Counted from the first letter of the stretch, positions 45,296 to 54,988 are shown. The stretch is DNA of 64,000 bases from Bisgaard Taxon 45 (GCA_030783905.1 JAQAHH010000004.1:124001-188000), one strand, 5' to 3'. Notes: generated by a model not told the origin, from the sequence alone. A program made the numbers and translations.

Positions 45296-46693
45296 TTAAC
45301 GTTTTGGCAAATAACGGGTTGGATCAACTGATTTGCCTTTATAGCGAATTTCAAAGTGAAGTTTAACACTGTTTGTTCCAGAACTGCCCATTTTAGCGAT
45401 TTGTTGACCCGCACGGACTTCTTGCTGATCTTTCACTAAGATACTTTCATTGTGTGCGTAAGCACTCAAATAATCATCATTGTGTTTAATGATAATTAAA
45501 TTACCATAACCACGTAAGGCATTTCCGGCATACACCACTCGCCCCGCTGCTGCGGCATTCACCGCTTGACCGCGAGAACCTGCGATATCAATTCCTTTAT
45601 TCCCACCGTCTGCGGTTGAAAAACCTTGTACAATATTGCCTTTTGTTGGCCATTGCCAAACCACATTCGATATCATATGTTTACTGCTAGTGCTTGGCAC
45701 AGGGACAGAGGTGCTTTCAACTGGCTTAATAACGGGTTCAGGTTGCATCGGAGCAGGTGCAGAACTGACCCCCGATTTGATCGGCCCAATAATAGTACCA
45801 TCTGAACCATATTGTGTGCCATGTGGACCTGGGGTATAGGTCACTTCATTGCTCTTCGCGGGTTGTGATACGGTGGTCGTAACAGGTTGTGTGACTGGTT
45901 GTGAAGCTGTCCGTCCATTTGATACTCGTAAGGTTTGCCCAACACTTAAACGATAAGGTTCTGACATATTATTGAGTGATGCCAGTTCTTTCACGTCTAA
46001 CCCTGAAATATAGGCAATTAAATACATCGTATCGCCTTTGCGCACCGTATAGGTTTCCCCTTTATAAAAACCTTTATCGATCTTGCTGTAATCTGGGCGG
46101 TTATCTGCGGGATTACGCGGGATCTCAAAATGTTGTGTTACCGGCTTTACACTTGTACCTACCTCTCCTACTGCGCTTGAAGGTGACATAGTCGAGTGGG
46201 TTGACGCTTTATTCGACAGTTTTAACACTTGGCCCGCCGATAATGTGTAAGGCTCTGATAAGTTATTTAAGGTTGCGATCTCTTTGATACTTAAGCCAGA
46301 AATATAAGAAATCAGATACATACTGTCGCCTTTACGCACAGTATAGCTTTCGCCTTGATAAGACCCACGAGCAATTTTGCTATAATCTGGCTCGCCAGTT
46401 CCGGGCTTGCGAGGAATATCAAAAGAGGAAGCGATTGGTTGCGTTGGCTGACTGCTGACCGGTAAACTCGATTGCGTAGTAGGTGGGGTATAAACAGGTT
46501 GGTTCATTCCTGTCGGCATCGTATTGTGTTGTTGAATTTGTGGCTCCCAAGTGCCACCACTTGATGCATCAACAGGTTGCATCATGCCGGGTGATAAACT
46601 CCCATCTGCACTCTCTACTGGTGCAGGGGCATTTGAACTACAAGCAGCCAATAGTGCAACACTGATTGGCAAAAGTAAAAACGACTTTTTCAT
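45296..46693 (-). CDS. nlpD: Lipoprotein NlpD/LppB, murein hydrolase activator
   Basis: This 465-residue outer-membrane lipoprotein has lipobox LLAAC (Cys18), a Pro/Gln-rich linker, two LysM domains (about 115-161 and 213-259) and a C-terminal M23-like domain (about 345-465). The M23 domain lacks the first zinc His (NKGIDIAG in place of HxGxD) and has KLHFEI, so it is non-catalytic, as expected for an amidase (AmiC) activator in cell separation. E. coli NlpD has one LysM; here the block is duplicated. Residues 33-56 share a motif with the small lipoprotein encoded just upstream. Confidence 0.92.
   Translation of the reverse strand: MKKSFLLLPISVALLAACSSNAPAPVESADGSLSPGMMQPVDASSGGTWEPQIQQHNTMPTGMNQPVYTPPTTQSSLPVSSQPTQPIASSFDIPRKPGTGEPDYSKIARGSYQGESYTVRKGDSMYLISYISGLSIKEIATLNNLSEPYTLSAGQVLKLSNKASTHSTMSPSSAVGEVGTSVKPVTQHFEIPRNPADNRPDYSKIDKGFYKGETYTVRKGDTMYLIAYISGLDVKELASLNNMSEPYRLSVGQTLRVSNGRTASQPVTQPVTTTVSQPAKSNEVTYTPGPHGTQYGSDGTIIGPIKSGVSSAPAPMQPEPVIKPVESTSVPVPSTSSKHMISNVVWQWPTKGNIVQGFSTADGGNKGIDIAGSRGQAVNAAAAGRVVYAGNALRGYGNLIIIKHNDDYLSAYAHNESILVKDQQEVRAGQQIAKMGSSGTNSVKLHFEIRYKGKSVDPTRYLPKR
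45917..46132 (-). repeat. Internal LysM repeat of nlpD, second copy
   Basis: Codons 188-259 repeat codons 90-161 (46211-46426): each begins with FxIPR, continues to PDYSKI, then Y(Q/K)GE(S/T)YTVRKGD and ends at a LysM. The duplication covers the LysM and the linker before it, and the copies are about two-thirds identical in protein. Confidence 0.85.
46211..46426 (-). repeat. Internal LysM repeat of nlpD, first copy
   Basis: Codons 90-161, the partner of the repeat at 45917-46132, containing the first LysM (YTVRKGDSMYLISYISGL) and the preceding FDIPRKPG...PDYSKI linker. Confidence 0.85.
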
Positions 46694-46730
46694 TTGCTAG
46701 TTTCCTCTTTCTTATCTCTGAATACTTAAA

Positions 46731-46892
46731 TTAATGTTTTTTAATTTCCGGCAACCAACTGCCACCGGCCACTGCACCGGTACCAGAAACCGGTTCCATG
46801 ATCCCCGGGCTTAGTGTATTTTCATCTGGAATAGTTGTTGTACAGCCAGTTAACACTAAAAGCATAGACAACAAGAAAAGTAATTTATTCAT
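46731..46892 (-). CDS. 53-residue lipoprotein sharing a motif with NlpD
   Basis: This short gene encodes a 53-residue protein with a lipoprotein signal peptide (lipobox LTGC, Cys17) and a mature part of only 37 residues. Its residues 27-53, LSPGIMEPV...GGSWLPEIKKH, parallel NlpD residues 33-56, LSPGMMQPV...GGTWEPQIQQH, and the protein stops at the final His. It lies 37 bases before nlpD in the same direction, after the DedA-like gene. Function is unknown; it may be a partial copy of the nlpD 5' end or a separate envelope factor using the same motif. The coding frame, signal peptide and motif are all clear. Confidence 0.8.
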   Translation of the reverse strand: MNKLLFLLSMLLVLTGCTTTIPDENTLSPGIMEPVSGTGAVAGGSWLPEIKKH

Positions 46893-46904
46893 TCTCGATT
46901 TAAC

Positions 46905-47480
46905 CTATCTTAAAATTAAATATGCAACAATGGCCATTACCACCACAGACCAGCCAATCACCTCAATAGAACGACGTAATTTATCGGCAAATTTTTCTCC
47001 GCCCCAAGCCGCCAGTTTTGCGACTAAAACGAAACGAGCTGCTCGCGAAACAAAGGCGGTGAGGACAAAGGGGAAAAACGCCATTTGCATCACGCCCGCG
47101 CAAATAGTGAACACCTTATAAGGAATCGGTGAAAAACCTGCCACAAACACCACCAGAATTCCCCATTTCTCAAACCACGCAATCGCCGTATTCCAATGGT
47201 GTTGGTAACCAAATTGCTGCACATAGTGTTGCACAAAATCAACCGCATAATAACCCAAACCATAACCAATTATCCCCCCTAGCACAGAAGCTATTGCCGT
47301 ATAAAAGGCGAACTTTAGCGCTTGTTGTGGTCGAGACATTGACATGGGAATCAGCATCACATCCGGTGGAATAGGAAAAAAAATCGCTTCGATAAAACTT
47401 GTCAACGCTAAAAAGAATGTGGCATAACGATGTTTTGACCAAGCCATCGTTTTATCATACATTGCACCAAAAATCTTCAA
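46905..47480 (-). CDS. DedA/VTT-family inner-membrane protein (YqaA-like)
   Basis: This protein of about 191 residues has four to five membrane segments and the SNARE-associated/VTT pattern: TSFIEAIFFPIPPDVMLIPM near 27-46, GGIIGYGLGYYA near 68, and VVFVAGFSPIPYKVFTICAGVMQM near 110 (seen as GFSPIPYKVFTICAG). DedA-type proteins affect membrane lipid or proton homeostasis. A TTG at 47480 after AGGGCGG gives the full MKIFGAMYDKTM start; ATG at 47462 is an alternative. It occupies the place of pcm between surE and nlpD. Confidence 0.8.
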   Translation of the reverse strand: MKIFGAMYDKTMAWSKHRYATFFLALTSFIEAIFFPIPPDVMLIPMSMSRPQQALKFAFYTAIASVLGGIIGYGLGYYAVDFVQHYVQQFGYQHHWNTAIAWFEKWGILVVFVAGFSPIPYKVFTICAGVMQMAFFPFVLTAFVSRAARFVLVAKLAAWGGEKFADKLRRSIEVIGWSVVVMAIVAYLILR

Positions 47481-47515
47481 CAGACACCGCCCTAAAATGA
47501 ATAAAAAACGAATTA

Positions 47516-48256
47516 TTATTCACTTTCTAACCAATCTTGTAAAGATTGCAATGAATGATGGGCGGTCATATCCGCTTGAATCGGGGTAATCGCGACATAA
47601 CCATTTTTCACGGCATGGAAATCGGTTCCCGCTTGTTCATTTTCGGCCAAACCGGCAGGCCCAACCCAATAAATGGTTTCCCCGCGTGGATCACGCTGCT
47701 TAATGACTTCTGCGGCAGCCGCGCGATAACCTAAATGGCAAACTTTGATACCTTTGATGTCTTCATAAGGAATATCAGGCACATTAATATTCAGAATTTC
47801 ACGACGTTGTAAAATCTGCCCATGTAATTTGGGAATCAGTTCACACACCACTCGCGCAGCAGTCTCATAATGCTGGCGTCCATCCAGAGAAACGGCAATG
47901 GCGGGCAACCCTAAATAACGCCCTTCTAATGCTGCGGCAACCGTGCCAGAATAAATTACATCATCTCCCAAATTCACACCCGCATTGATCCCCGACACGA
48001 CAAGATCGACTTGCCCTGCTAAAAATCCATTTAAAGCCAAATACACACAGTCTGCCGGCGTGCCATTTAAGCAATAATCCCCATTGGGTAAATGTAATGG
48101 ACGTAAAGGTTCGACTAAGGTGAGAGAACTGGATGCGGCACTGCGATTGCGATCGGGCGCGACAAGTGTGACATCAGCAAATTTGCGTAATTCACGTGCC
48201 AATATTTGAATCCCTTCTGCGTGAATCCCGTCGTCGTTGCTGAGAAGAATTTTCAT
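47516..48256 (-). CDS. surE: 5'/3'-nucleotidase SurE
   Basis: This 246-residue metal-dependent nucleotidase starts [16 protein letters not shown], with Asp8/Asp9 as metal ligands, [14 protein letters not shown] near 33-46 with the metal-binding Ser, NGTPADCV near 64 and [22 protein letters not shown] near 88 (seen as [17 protein letters not shown]) with Asn. It follows the Sel1 gene in the truD-surE order. The 5' flank carries an uptake signal core (48303-48311). Confidence 0.95.
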   Translation of the reverse strand: MKILLSNDDGIHAEGIQILARELRKFADVTLVAPDRNRSAASSSLTLVEPLRPLHLPNGDYCLNGTPADCVYLALNGFLAGQVDLVVSGINAGVNLGDDVIYSGTVAAALEGRYLGLPAIAVSLDGRQHYETAARVVCELIPKLHGQILQRREILNINVPDIPYEDIKGIKVCHLGYRAAAAEVIKQRDPRGETIYWVGPAGLAENEQAGTDFHAVKNGYVAITPIQADMTAHHSLQSLQDWLESE

Positions 48257-48327
48257 GGTGTTATCCTTATTTTTTGTTATCTTCTTTGGAGGCGTTGATT
48301 TAAAGTGCGGTGTTTTTTAGAAACGTT

Positions 48328-48846
48328 TTATTCCCAATCACAACCTTCTGGCAAACCGGCTTTGCAAGCTTGTTTAAAATACATTTTCGCTCGGTCCCAA
48401 TTGCGTTCGACGCCTTCGCCATTGGCATAGAGTGTGCCTAAATTATAGAGCGCTCTCGCATCGCCCTGTACGGCCGATTGACTATACCATTTGTACGCTT
48501 GTTGAAAGTCTTGTGCAATGCCGTCGCCTTCACTGTACATAAGCCCTAAATGATACTGTGCATCAGGGTGATGTTGCTCAGCGGATTTTTGATACCATTT
48601 CAATGCTTGTTGCTTGTCTTGCTCAACACCGTCACCCTCGTCGTACATTCGCCCCACGTTAAATTGGGCTGACATATCCCCTTGTTCCGCTCGGGAAAGC
48701 CAAAATTTAAATGCCGTGGTATGGTCACCGCGTTTATAGGCTTCCGCACCTTGTTCAAAAACAGGGTCTGCTTCCAATTGGGCGAAGACATTCATCGCAC
48801 TGACGAGCAATGTCATACTCAAGAGTCTTTTGATCCATTTTTGCAT
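48328..48846 (-). CDS. Secreted Sel1-repeat (TPR-like) protein
   Basis: This 172-residue protein has a signal peptide (cleavage after VFA, about residue 22) and three or more Sel1-like repeats: AQFNVGRMYDEGDGVEQD, AQYHLGLMYSEGDGIAQD and ALYNLGTLYANGEGVERN, spaced 36 residues, ending in a CKAGLPEGCDWE Cys pair. Sel1 proteins are protein-interaction modules, often periplasmic in Gram-negative bacteria; specific role unknown. Three ATG codons in a row overlap the truD stop; the third (48846) is chosen by spacing. It interrupts the usual truD-surE adjacency. Confidence 0.82.
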   Translation of the reverse strand: MQKWIKRLLSMTLLVSAMNVFAQLEADPVFEQGAEAYKRGDHTTAFKFWLSRAEQGDMSAQFNVGRMYDEGDGVEQDKQQALKWYQKSAEQHHPDAQYHLGLMYSEGDGIAQDFQQAYKWYSQSAVQGDARALYNLGTLYANGEGVERNWDRAKMYFKQACKAGLPEGCDWE

Positions 48847-48848
48847 CA

Positions 48849-49883
48849 TCATCTCTTTTCAACATTGGGTTGAAATTCATCTTCTTGCACATTCACCACT
48901 TCTCTTACCAAGGCGGTGGCATAGCTACCCGCAGGCAAATAAAACGAGAGTCTCAATCCATCAGGAATAAATTCCCATTGTAAGCCTTGGGCATGCATTA
49001 ACATTGAGCGGCGAGCGGCTTTCATGCGTTCTTTCGCCATCAGGGTTAACAAGGCTTGGTGTTGTTCAACCACTTGGTTTTCGCTAGTAGTAGCAGATGG
49101 ATTGTGTTCACCAATTAAAGGGGCGGTCAGTAAAATATCTTGCTGTTCTAGACGTGTTTGTAAGACCGCCAGATCGTCATTTTCATCCGCTTGGAACCAG
49201 CTGTGTGAGCCCTGTAACTGTAAAATATCGCCAGGTAAAACTTGCTGCGCAAGCTGTAAGGCAATGCGTTCAGATACCACAAGATTAAAGACTTCGCTAC
49301 GTGCGGCGGAAAGATAAAAACTGCGTTTTTTGCGATCTTTGACGTTAATTTCACCTGTTGCCCAACGTAAGGCTTGCGTGAGATTATGCCCATCGCGCCC
49401 AAAGCGCTGTTCCGTGAAATAGTTTGGGAAGCCAAATTTCTTCAGATTTGCTAAGCGTACGTTGAGTTCATCAGTGTCTTGGACATCACGTAACAAGATG
49501 TCAAACTGGTTACCATCAAGACTCCCCGTGCGGATTTTACGATTGTGGCGAGTCACCTCAAGGATATCAACGCCCGCTAATTGGAATTGACTAAAATCAG
49601 GAGTAGGCTGTCCCGGCATATGTAAACAGAACCATTGTTCAGTGACGGCTTTGCGATCTTTTAAGCCCGCATAGCCCATATTGCGTTCGGCAATCCCCGC
49701 AAATTGGGCAAGTTTTTCCCCAACAAACAGGGTGTTACAGTCTGTTTTACGCACTTTGACCGCGACAAATTCCCCGTCGCCAGACAGGGCATAACCGAGA
49801 TTTTCTTGCACAATAAAATCTGCACATTCGGCTTTCAAACGTGCGGTCTGTTTTGGGCGAGTTTGTAAATAAGCCAGTTCCAT
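48849..49883 (-). CDS. truD: tRNA pseudouridine(13) synthase TruD
   Basis: This 344-residue RNA-modifying enzyme has catalytic Asp76 in [14 protein letters not shown], the [14 protein letters not shown] block near 122 and [19 protein letters not shown] near 155 (seen as [15 protein letters not shown]), the family hallmarks. Its ATG shares a base with the ispF stop (TAATG), and it precedes the Sel1 gene with overlap. Confidence 0.96.
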   Translation of the reverse strand: MELAYLQTRPKQTARLKAECADFIVQENLGYALSGDGEFVAVKVRKTDCNTLFVGEKLAQFAGIAERNMGYAGLKDRKAVTEQWFCLHMPGQPTPDFSQFQLAGVDILEVTRHNRKIRTGSLDGNQFDILLRDVQDTDELNVRLANLKKFGFPNYFTEQRFGRDGHNLTQALRWATGEINVKDRKKRSFYLSAARSEVFNLVVSERIALQLAQQVLPGDILQLQGSHSWFQADENDDLAVLQTRLEQQDILLTAPLIGEHNPSATTSENQVVEQHQALLTLMAKERMKAARRSMLMHAQGLQWEFIPDGLRLSFYLPAGSYATALVREVVNVQEDEFQPNVEKR

Positions 49884-50359
49884 TAGCCTTTCACCACTAA
49901 AGCGACCGCCTCACAGGCAATCCCTTCCCCACGTCCAGTAAAGCCTAAGCGTTCGCTCGTGGTGGCTTTCACGTTGACTTGTTCCATGTCGCAGGCTAAA
50001 TCTTCCGCAATTGCCGCACGCATGGCATCAATATGCGGACGCATTTTCGGCGCTTGTGCAATGATGGTGACATCCACATTGCCCACCTTATAACCTTTGG
50101 CTTGCACTTGTGCATAGGCTTCACGCAATAATCCACGGCTGTCGGCACCTTTGTATTGCATATCGGTATCAGGGAACAGTTTGCCAATATCCCCTAAAGC
50201 AACCGCACCAAGTAATGCGTCGGTTAAAGCATGTAACGCGACATCGCCATCGGAATGGGCAAGTAAGCCTTTTTCATAAGGAATGACCACGCCACCGATA
50301 ATTAAGGGACCCTCGCCACCAAAGGCGTGTACATCAAACCCATGACCAATTCGAATCAT
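49883..50359 (-). CDS. ispF: 2-C-methyl-D-erythritol 2,4-cyclodiphosphate synthase
   Basis: This 158-residue enzyme of the MEP isoprenoid pathway has zinc ligands in [10 protein letters not shown] (Asp8, His10) and [18 protein letters not shown] (seen as [18 protein letters not shown]), plus [11 protein letters not shown] and the C-terminal [17 protein letters not shown]. It sits directly after ispD as in most gamma-proteobacteria, 8 bases apart. Confidence 0.97.
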   Translation of the reverse strand: MIRIGHGFDVHAFGGEGPLIIGGVVIPYEKGLLAHSDGDVALHALTDALLGAVALGDIGKLFPDTDMQYKGADSRGLLREAYAQVQAKGYKVGNVDVTIIAQAPKMRPHIDAMRAAIAEDLACDMEQVNVKATTSERLGFTGRGEGIACEAVALVVKG

Positions 50360-50367
50360 CTCTTTTC

Positions 50368-51084
50368 CTATTTTGTTCTGTTTAAATAAAATTCTGCTAA
50401 CGCCAAATCTTCAGGGCGAGTAACTTTAATATTATCGCTTCGCCCCGCCACTAAGTGCGGTCTAAATCCCGCAAATTCCATCGCGGATGCCTCATCGGTG
50501 AGCTGTAAACCTTGCTGTAACGCCTGTTCTAATGCCTGTGTTAAGGTGTCCACCGGGAAAAATTGTGGTGTTTGAGCAAGCCAGAGTTGAGAGCGATCTT
50601 CGGTGTGTTGAATTTGTAAATTGTGCAACGCACGTTTAATCGTATCAGTGGCTGGAATCGCCAGAATCGCCCCCTGTGGATCCGCCACTTGCACCAATTT
50701 ATCTAAATCTTGGTGAGTTAAACAAGGGCGCGCGGCATCATGTACCATCACCCAAACATTCTTTGCATTTTGCACCGCACTTTTTATCGCTTTCAGTCCG
50801 TTAAGTACCGAATCCGCACGATTTTCACCCCCCTCAACCACTTGAATTTTCGGATGTGTCAATAAAGGTAAAGTGGGAAGATAAGGATCGTTGGGTGCCA
50901 CCGCGAGAATAATTTTTTCAATTAATGGATAGGCTAACAGCACAGATAAGGTGTGTTCTAAGATCGTTTTGCCATGAATGTGTAAATATTGCTTCGGTTT
51001 ATCTGCTTGCATACGGCTACCAATACCCGCTGCAGGCACAACAGCCACAATATTACGTTTCGACTGAGCTGTTTGAGTGGTCAT
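50368..51084 (-). CDS. ispD: 2-C-methyl-D-erythritol 4-phosphate cytidylyltransferase
   Basis: This 238-residue nucleotidyltransferase has the CTP-binding [19 protein letters not shown] motif near residue 16, [13 protein letters not shown] near 80, VHDAARPCL near 107 and [12 protein letters not shown] near 170. It performs the third MEP pathway step. Its start abuts the ftsB stop. Two uptake signal cores lie within. Confidence 0.96.
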   Translation of the reverse strand: MTTQTAQSKRNIVAVVPAAGIGSRMQADKPKQYLHIHGKTILEHTLSVLLAYPLIEKIILAVAPNDPYLPTLPLLTHPKIQVVEGGENRADSVLNGLKAIKSAVQNAKNVWVMVHDAARPCLTHQDLDKLVQVADPQGAILAIPATDTIKRALHNLQIQHTEDRSQLWLAQTPQFFPVDTLTQALEQALQQGLQLTDEASAMEFAGFRPHLVAGRSDNIKVTRPEDLALAEFYLNRTK

Positions 51085-51362
51085 TATTTATGCTCTTTAA
51101 CGATGTGATAAAAGATTTCATCAGGTTTCACCATATCATGTTGGAAACGCGCCCGTTCCTCAATGGCTTCCACCCCTTGTTTGAGATCTTTGATCTCCGC
51201 TGCCACCACTTGATTACGTTGTGACAGCTTGGCATTTTCTTGTTTATGTTGAGCAATTTGCTGTGCAGTTTGTTTGTAATCCAAATAGCCATTCTTGCCA
51301 AACCAAAAATCATATTGGAATAGCAATAACACAGCGACTAATAAAAAAATAAATAAACGCAT
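51084..51362 (-). CDS. ftsB: Cell division protein FtsB
   Basis: This 92-residue protein has one N-terminal membrane helix (about 2-20) and a coiled-coil rich in Gln/Glu/Lys (about 30-72), the bitopic form of FtsB, which joins FtsL and FtsQ in the divisome. [12 protein letters not shown] after the helix is the typical FtsB block. ATG at 51362 is used; an in-frame start at 51380 adds six atypical residues. It heads the ftsB-ispD-ispF-truD run. Confidence 0.93.
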   Translation of the reverse strand: MRLFIFLLVAVLLLFQYDFWFGKNGYLDYKQTAQQIAQHKQENAKLSQRNQVVAAEIKDLKQGVEAIEERARFQHDMVKPDEIFYHIVKEHK

Positions 51363-51468
51363 CGTTGTTCTGCCCGTCAATCACAAAGTTGTTAGTTTAC
51401 CGTGAAATGAGAAAAAATACCGCACTTATCAAGCAAATTAAGGTAAATTTTTGCTATTTCAATATAAG

Positions 51469-51500
51469 AAAACCCCATCATTCCGCAGAATCATGGGGTG
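51469..51500 (-). terminator. Terminator of icd
   Basis: On the minus strand CCCCATGATT pairs with AATGATGGGG (one mismatch) around CTGCGG and runs into TTTTC. Confidence 0.8.
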
Positions 51501-51519
51501 AGTTCAAGGGCACTAATAC

Positions 51520-52767
51520 TTACATATTCGCCACAATATCTTGGGCAAATTCAGAGGTTGAGCGTAAAGTTGCCCCCTCTAGCATTTCTGCAAAATCAAA
51601 AGTGACCGTTTTATCCGCAATCGTCTTGGAGACCGCGTTGACCACTAAATCTGCTGCCTCTAGCCAACCTAAATGACGCAACATCATTTCGCCACTTAAA
51701 ATCAAGGAACCGGGGTTACCTTTATCCTGTCCTGCAATTTTCGGTGCGGTGCCGTGGGTGGCTTCAAAAATCGCGGCTTCTGCGCCAATATTTGCTCCCG
51801 GTGAAATCCCGATCCCCCCCACTTGCGCGGCTAACGCGTCAGAAATGTAATCCCCGTTTAGGTTTAAAGTCGCAATCACATCGTACTCCGTTGGGTGAAG
51901 CAGAATTTCTTGTAAAAACGCATCGGCAATGCTGTCTTTAATGATGATTTCTCTGCCTGTTTTTGGATTTTTTAATGTCATCCACGGACCACCATCAAGC
52001 AGTTTTGCACCAAATTCTTGCGCCACTTGATAACCCCAATCTTTGAATGCCCCTTCGGTAAATTTCATGATGTTACCTTTGTGCACAAGGGTGAGCGATT
52101 GACGATCATTGTCAATCACATATTGCAGTGCGGCGCGCACTAAACGTTGCGTCCCTTGTTTCGACACGGGCTTAATCCCAATCCCACACTCTTCTGTGAA
52201 ACGAATTTTCTTCACGCCCATTTCTTGTTGTAAAAAGGCAATCACTTTATTGGCTTCGGCAGAACCCGCAACCCACTCCACACCGGCATAAATATCTTCC
52301 GAGTTTTCACGGAAAATGACCATATCCACTAACTCAGGGTGTTTCACTGGGCTAGGTGTGCCCTCATAATAACGAATCGGGCGTAAGCAGTTATATAAGT
52401 CTAACCCTTGACGCATTGCCACATTGAGTGAACGAATCCCGCCACCGACAGGCGTCATCAGCGGTCCTTTAATCGCCACATGATAATCGCGGATAAATGC
52501 CATGGTTTCATCAGGTAGCCATGTATTTTCGCCATACACTTCATTAGCTTTACCACCGGCATAGATTTCCATCCACGAAATTTTACGCGTGCCACCGTAG
52601 GCTTTTTCTACTGCTGCATCGATCACGGTACGCATGGCTGGGGTCACATCCACACCAATGCCATCCCCTTCAATAAAAGGAATTATTGGATTATCAGGCA
52701 CAATTAATGCCCCGTTGGCATCGAGTTGAATTTTTTCACCTTGTGGGATAACGACTTTTGATTGCAT
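51520..52767 (-). CDS. icd: Isocitrate dehydrogenase, NADP type
   Basis: This 415-residue TCA-cycle enzyme oxidises isocitrate to 2-oxoglutarate. [18 protein letters not shown], the substrate Ser/Asn/Arg block [20 protein letters not shown] (seen as [18 protein letters not shown]), [35 protein letters not shown] and [14 protein letters not shown] are present; Lys/Tyr at NADP positions suggest NADP use. Its presence separates this organism from Haemophilus influenzae, which as I recall lacks icd. Monocistronic with its own terminator. Confidence 0.97.
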   Translation of the reverse strand: MQSKVVIPQGEKIQLDANGALIVPDNPIIPFIEGDGIGVDVTPAMRTVIDAAVEKAYGGTRKISWMEIYAGGKANEVYGENTWLPDETMAFIRDYHVAIKGPLMTPVGGGIRSLNVAMRQGLDLYNCLRPIRYYEGTPSPVKHPELVDMVIFRENSEDIYAGVEWVAGSAEANKVIAFLQQEMGVKKIRFTEECGIGIKPVSKQGTQRLVRAALQYVIDNDRQSLTLVHKGNIMKFTEGAFKDWGYQVAQEFGAKLLDGGPWMTLKNPKTGREIIIKDSIADAFLQEILLHPTEYDVIATLNLNGDYISDALAAQVGGIGISPGANIGAEAAIFEATHGTAPKIAGQDKGNPGSLILSGEMMLRHLGWLEAADLVVNAVSKTIADKTVTFDFAEMLEGATLRSTSEFAQDIVANM

Positions 52768-52955
52768 ATCATTTCTTCCTTATTTTCTTGCCTGTGGTAG
52801 TATATTTACTCAATGGTCATCGACTCAATTCAATGAGAATATCGTTACAAAACTATTGGAACTCAGGTAAGTTCGCAAGCATTTATTAAAAATTTGTTAA
52901 GAATTTTCTCTATTTTTCGATCTAGATCCCATTTTCAACTAATCGCCTTTGAAAT

Positions 52956-53681
52956 ATGAAACAAGACACGAAGTTTACCCCCATTAAGCATCACCAAACT
53001 GTTTCCCCCTCAAGCAGGGCAAAACGTAACCCCTTCGCCGCCCACATCAAAAAAAGCGCCTCATCGTCTCGTCAGAAAAAACAACGGCATTTTAGCACCA
53101 CACAAGTGATTTTATTTAATAAACCTTATGATGTGCTCACTCAATTTAGCGATGAAAGTGGACGTGCTACGTTAAAAGATTTTATCCCGATTCCCCACGT
53201 GTATCCCGCTGGTCGCTTAGATCGGGATAGTGAAGGGTTAGTATTACTCACCAATAATGGCGAGCTTCAACATCGTTTGGCTGAACCGAAATTTAAAACC
53301 GAGAAAACCTATTTTGCCCAAGTGGAAGGCTTACCGCAAGAAACGGATTTAGCCCATTTACGTCAAGGCGTAATATTGAATGATGGTAAAACCTTGCCTG
53401 CCCACGTGCGCTTGGTGACGGAACCAGCTTGGCTTTGGCCACGTAATCCGCCGATCCGTACACGTCAACATATACCGACCAGCTGGCTGGAAATTAAAAT
53501 TTGTGAAGGACGTAATCGTCAAGTGCGTCGTATGACAGCACATATTGGTTTTCCGACGTTGCGTTTGATCCGTTATCAAATGGCATCGTTTCATTTAGAC
53601 AATCTGGCACCAGGACAATATCGCTTGCTTTCTGAGCCAGAACTCACCGCACTTTATCAACAGTTACAATTAAAAAAATAA
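52956..53681 (+). CDS. rluE: 23S rRNA pseudouridine(2457) synthase RluE
   Basis: This 241-residue RsuA-family enzyme has the catalytic Asp in [19 protein letters not shown] (seen as [17 protein letters not shown]) near residue 90, the [12 protein letters not shown] start block, and [34 protein letters not shown] at the C terminus (seen as [13 protein letters not shown] and GFPTLRLIR). A Lys/Arg/Ser-rich N-terminal tail of about 45 residues precedes it. The absence of an S4 domain and the downstream nudJ match E. coli rluE. Confidence 0.94.
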   Translation: MKQDTKFTPIKHHQTVSPSSRAKRNPFAAHIKKSASSSRQKKQRHFSTTQVILFNKPYDVLTQFSDESGRATLKDFIPIPHVYPAGRLDRDSEGLVLLTNNGELQHRLAEPKFKTEKTYFAQVEGLPQETDLAHLRQGVILNDGKTLPAHVRLVTEPAWLWPRNPPIRTRQHIPTSWLEIKICEGRNRQVRRMTAHIGFPTLRLIRYQMASFHLDNLAPGQYRLLSEPELTALYQQLQLKK

Positions 53682-53690
53682 GGATAGCCC

Positions 53691-54143
53691 ATGCATAAAC
53701 CGAACGTGACCCTAGCTTGTGTCGTACATTGCAAAGGAAAATTTTTATTTGTGGAAGAAATGGAACACGGCAAACGCACTTTAAATCAACCGGCTGGCCA
53801 TTTAGAAGCAGATGAAAGCTTACTTGAAGGTGCAAAACGTGAGCTGTTTGAAGAAACGGGCATTCAAGCGGAGATGCAAAGCCTGATCAAAGTTTACCAA
53901 TGGCACGCCCCTCGTAGTAAAACCGATTTTCTTCGTTTTACCTTTGCCGTCGAACTGGACGATTGGTATCCCACGCAGCCACAGGATCCCGACATCACCC
54001 GCGGTTTATGGCTGACCTTAGACGAATTTTATGACTATATCCAACAAGAAGGACAGTGCGAACGGAGTCCATTAGTCATTGAATCACTGAAGGATTATTT
54101 GAAAGGTGAGTTTATTTCTGTACAATTATTGAAAACTTTTTAA
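53691..54143 (+). CDS. nudJ: Nudix phosphatase NudJ
   Basis: This 150-residue hydrolase carries the Nudix box GHLEADESLLEGAKRELFEETGI (seen as GHLEADESLLEGA...RELFEETGI, about residues 37-59) with its metal-binding Glu residues. NudJ acts on nucleoside tri/diphosphates and thiamine pyrimidine pyrophosphate (HMP-PP). It follows rluE by 10 bases, as in E. coli. In E. coli mnmA/trmU comes next; here a PIN-like gene takes that place. Confidence 0.92.
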   Translation: MHKPNVTLACVVHCKGKFLFVEEMEHGKRTLNQPAGHLEADESLLEGAKRELFEETGIQAEMQSLIKVYQWHAPRSKTDFLRFTFAVELDDWYPTQPQDPDITRGLWLTLDEFYDYIQQEGQCERSPLVIESLKDYLKGEFISVQLLKTF

Positions 54144-54163
54144 TCACTCAAGGATGGCCTTAA

Positions 54164-54988
54164 ATGAAATATGCGTTTATTGATTATGAAAATATCCATT
54201 CGTTAGATAATATCAATTTAAATGAGTACGAAAAAATATATTTATTCCTAGGCGCACAACAACAATCTATTACACTGTCTGAAAAATTTAATGATCAAAT
54301 TGTTATTCATTTAATCACTATTAAAGATGTAGCAAAGAATAATCTTGATTTTCACCTTGCTTATTTTTTAGGAAAGTTTGATCAAGAAGTTGATAAGAAC
54401 ATTCACTTTGATGTGATTTCTAAAGATAAAGGTTATCAAGGTGTCTGTGATTATATTCAAAATCAAAAAAGTGCAAGAAATTGCCAGCTATTGACATTTG
54501 ATAAAAGAACAGTAGATAAACAGCTTGAATTAGTCAAAGAAGAAGAAATAACGCTTCAACAAAATGCTCAAAAGTATGCCGAATTATATAAAGATGCTGT
54601 AAAAAACATCTCGACTAAAAACTTACCGAGCAAGCTAGAAACATTATCTAATCATATTCGTTCACAGACTGATCTAAAACACCAAGATCCTGATTTTTCA
54701 GCTGTGATAATTGATAAAGTGATAGCAAAACTCAAGGAAGAAACATTTATTAAAATCAATAACAACAGTATTGTTTATACTCAAGTTGAATCACACTTTG
54801 AGATTTATCGTTCTTATTTATTAAAAAAACAGAAAAATAAAAGACCAACAAAATTAAGTAGTTTAAAGAATGATATTGCCTCTAAACTAAATCTACAAAA
54901 AATGAATGAAGTAGACAAGATTATTGCATTGTTAAGAGCGAATAATATTATTCTGAATACTCAAGAAGAAAAAGTACAATATAAATAA
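54164..54988 (+). CDS. PIN-like domain protein, putative ribonuclease
   Basis: This 274-residue protein is not one I recognise by name. Its N-terminal 100 residues look like a PIN/NYN-type nuclease: Asp7 in AFIDYENI, Asp62 in NNLDFHLAYFLG and Asp88 in ISKDKGY can form the acidic metal site. A Lys/Glu-rich helical segment (about 105-160) and a C-terminal region with the repeated pattern K...INNNSIVYTQ follow. No signal peptide or membrane segment is seen. AAGGATGG precedes the ATG. The gene is visibly AT-richer than its neighbours (many AAA/AAT/ATT codons), suggesting transfer. RNA processing, toxin-like or defence roles are all possible. Confidence 0.7.
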   Translation: MKYAFIDYENIHSLDNINLNEYEKIYLFLGAQQQSITLSEKFNDQIVIHLITIKDVAKNNLDFHLAYFLGKFDQEVDKNIHFDVISKDKGYQGVCDYIQNQKSARNCQLLTFDKRTVDKQLELVKEEEITLQQNAQKYAELYKDAVKNISTKNLPSKLETLSNHIRSQTDLKHQDPDFSAVIIDKVIAKLKEETFIKINNNSIVYTQVESHFEIYRSYLLKKQKNKRPTKLSSLKNDIASKLNLQKMNEVDKIIALLRANNIILNTQEEKVQYK

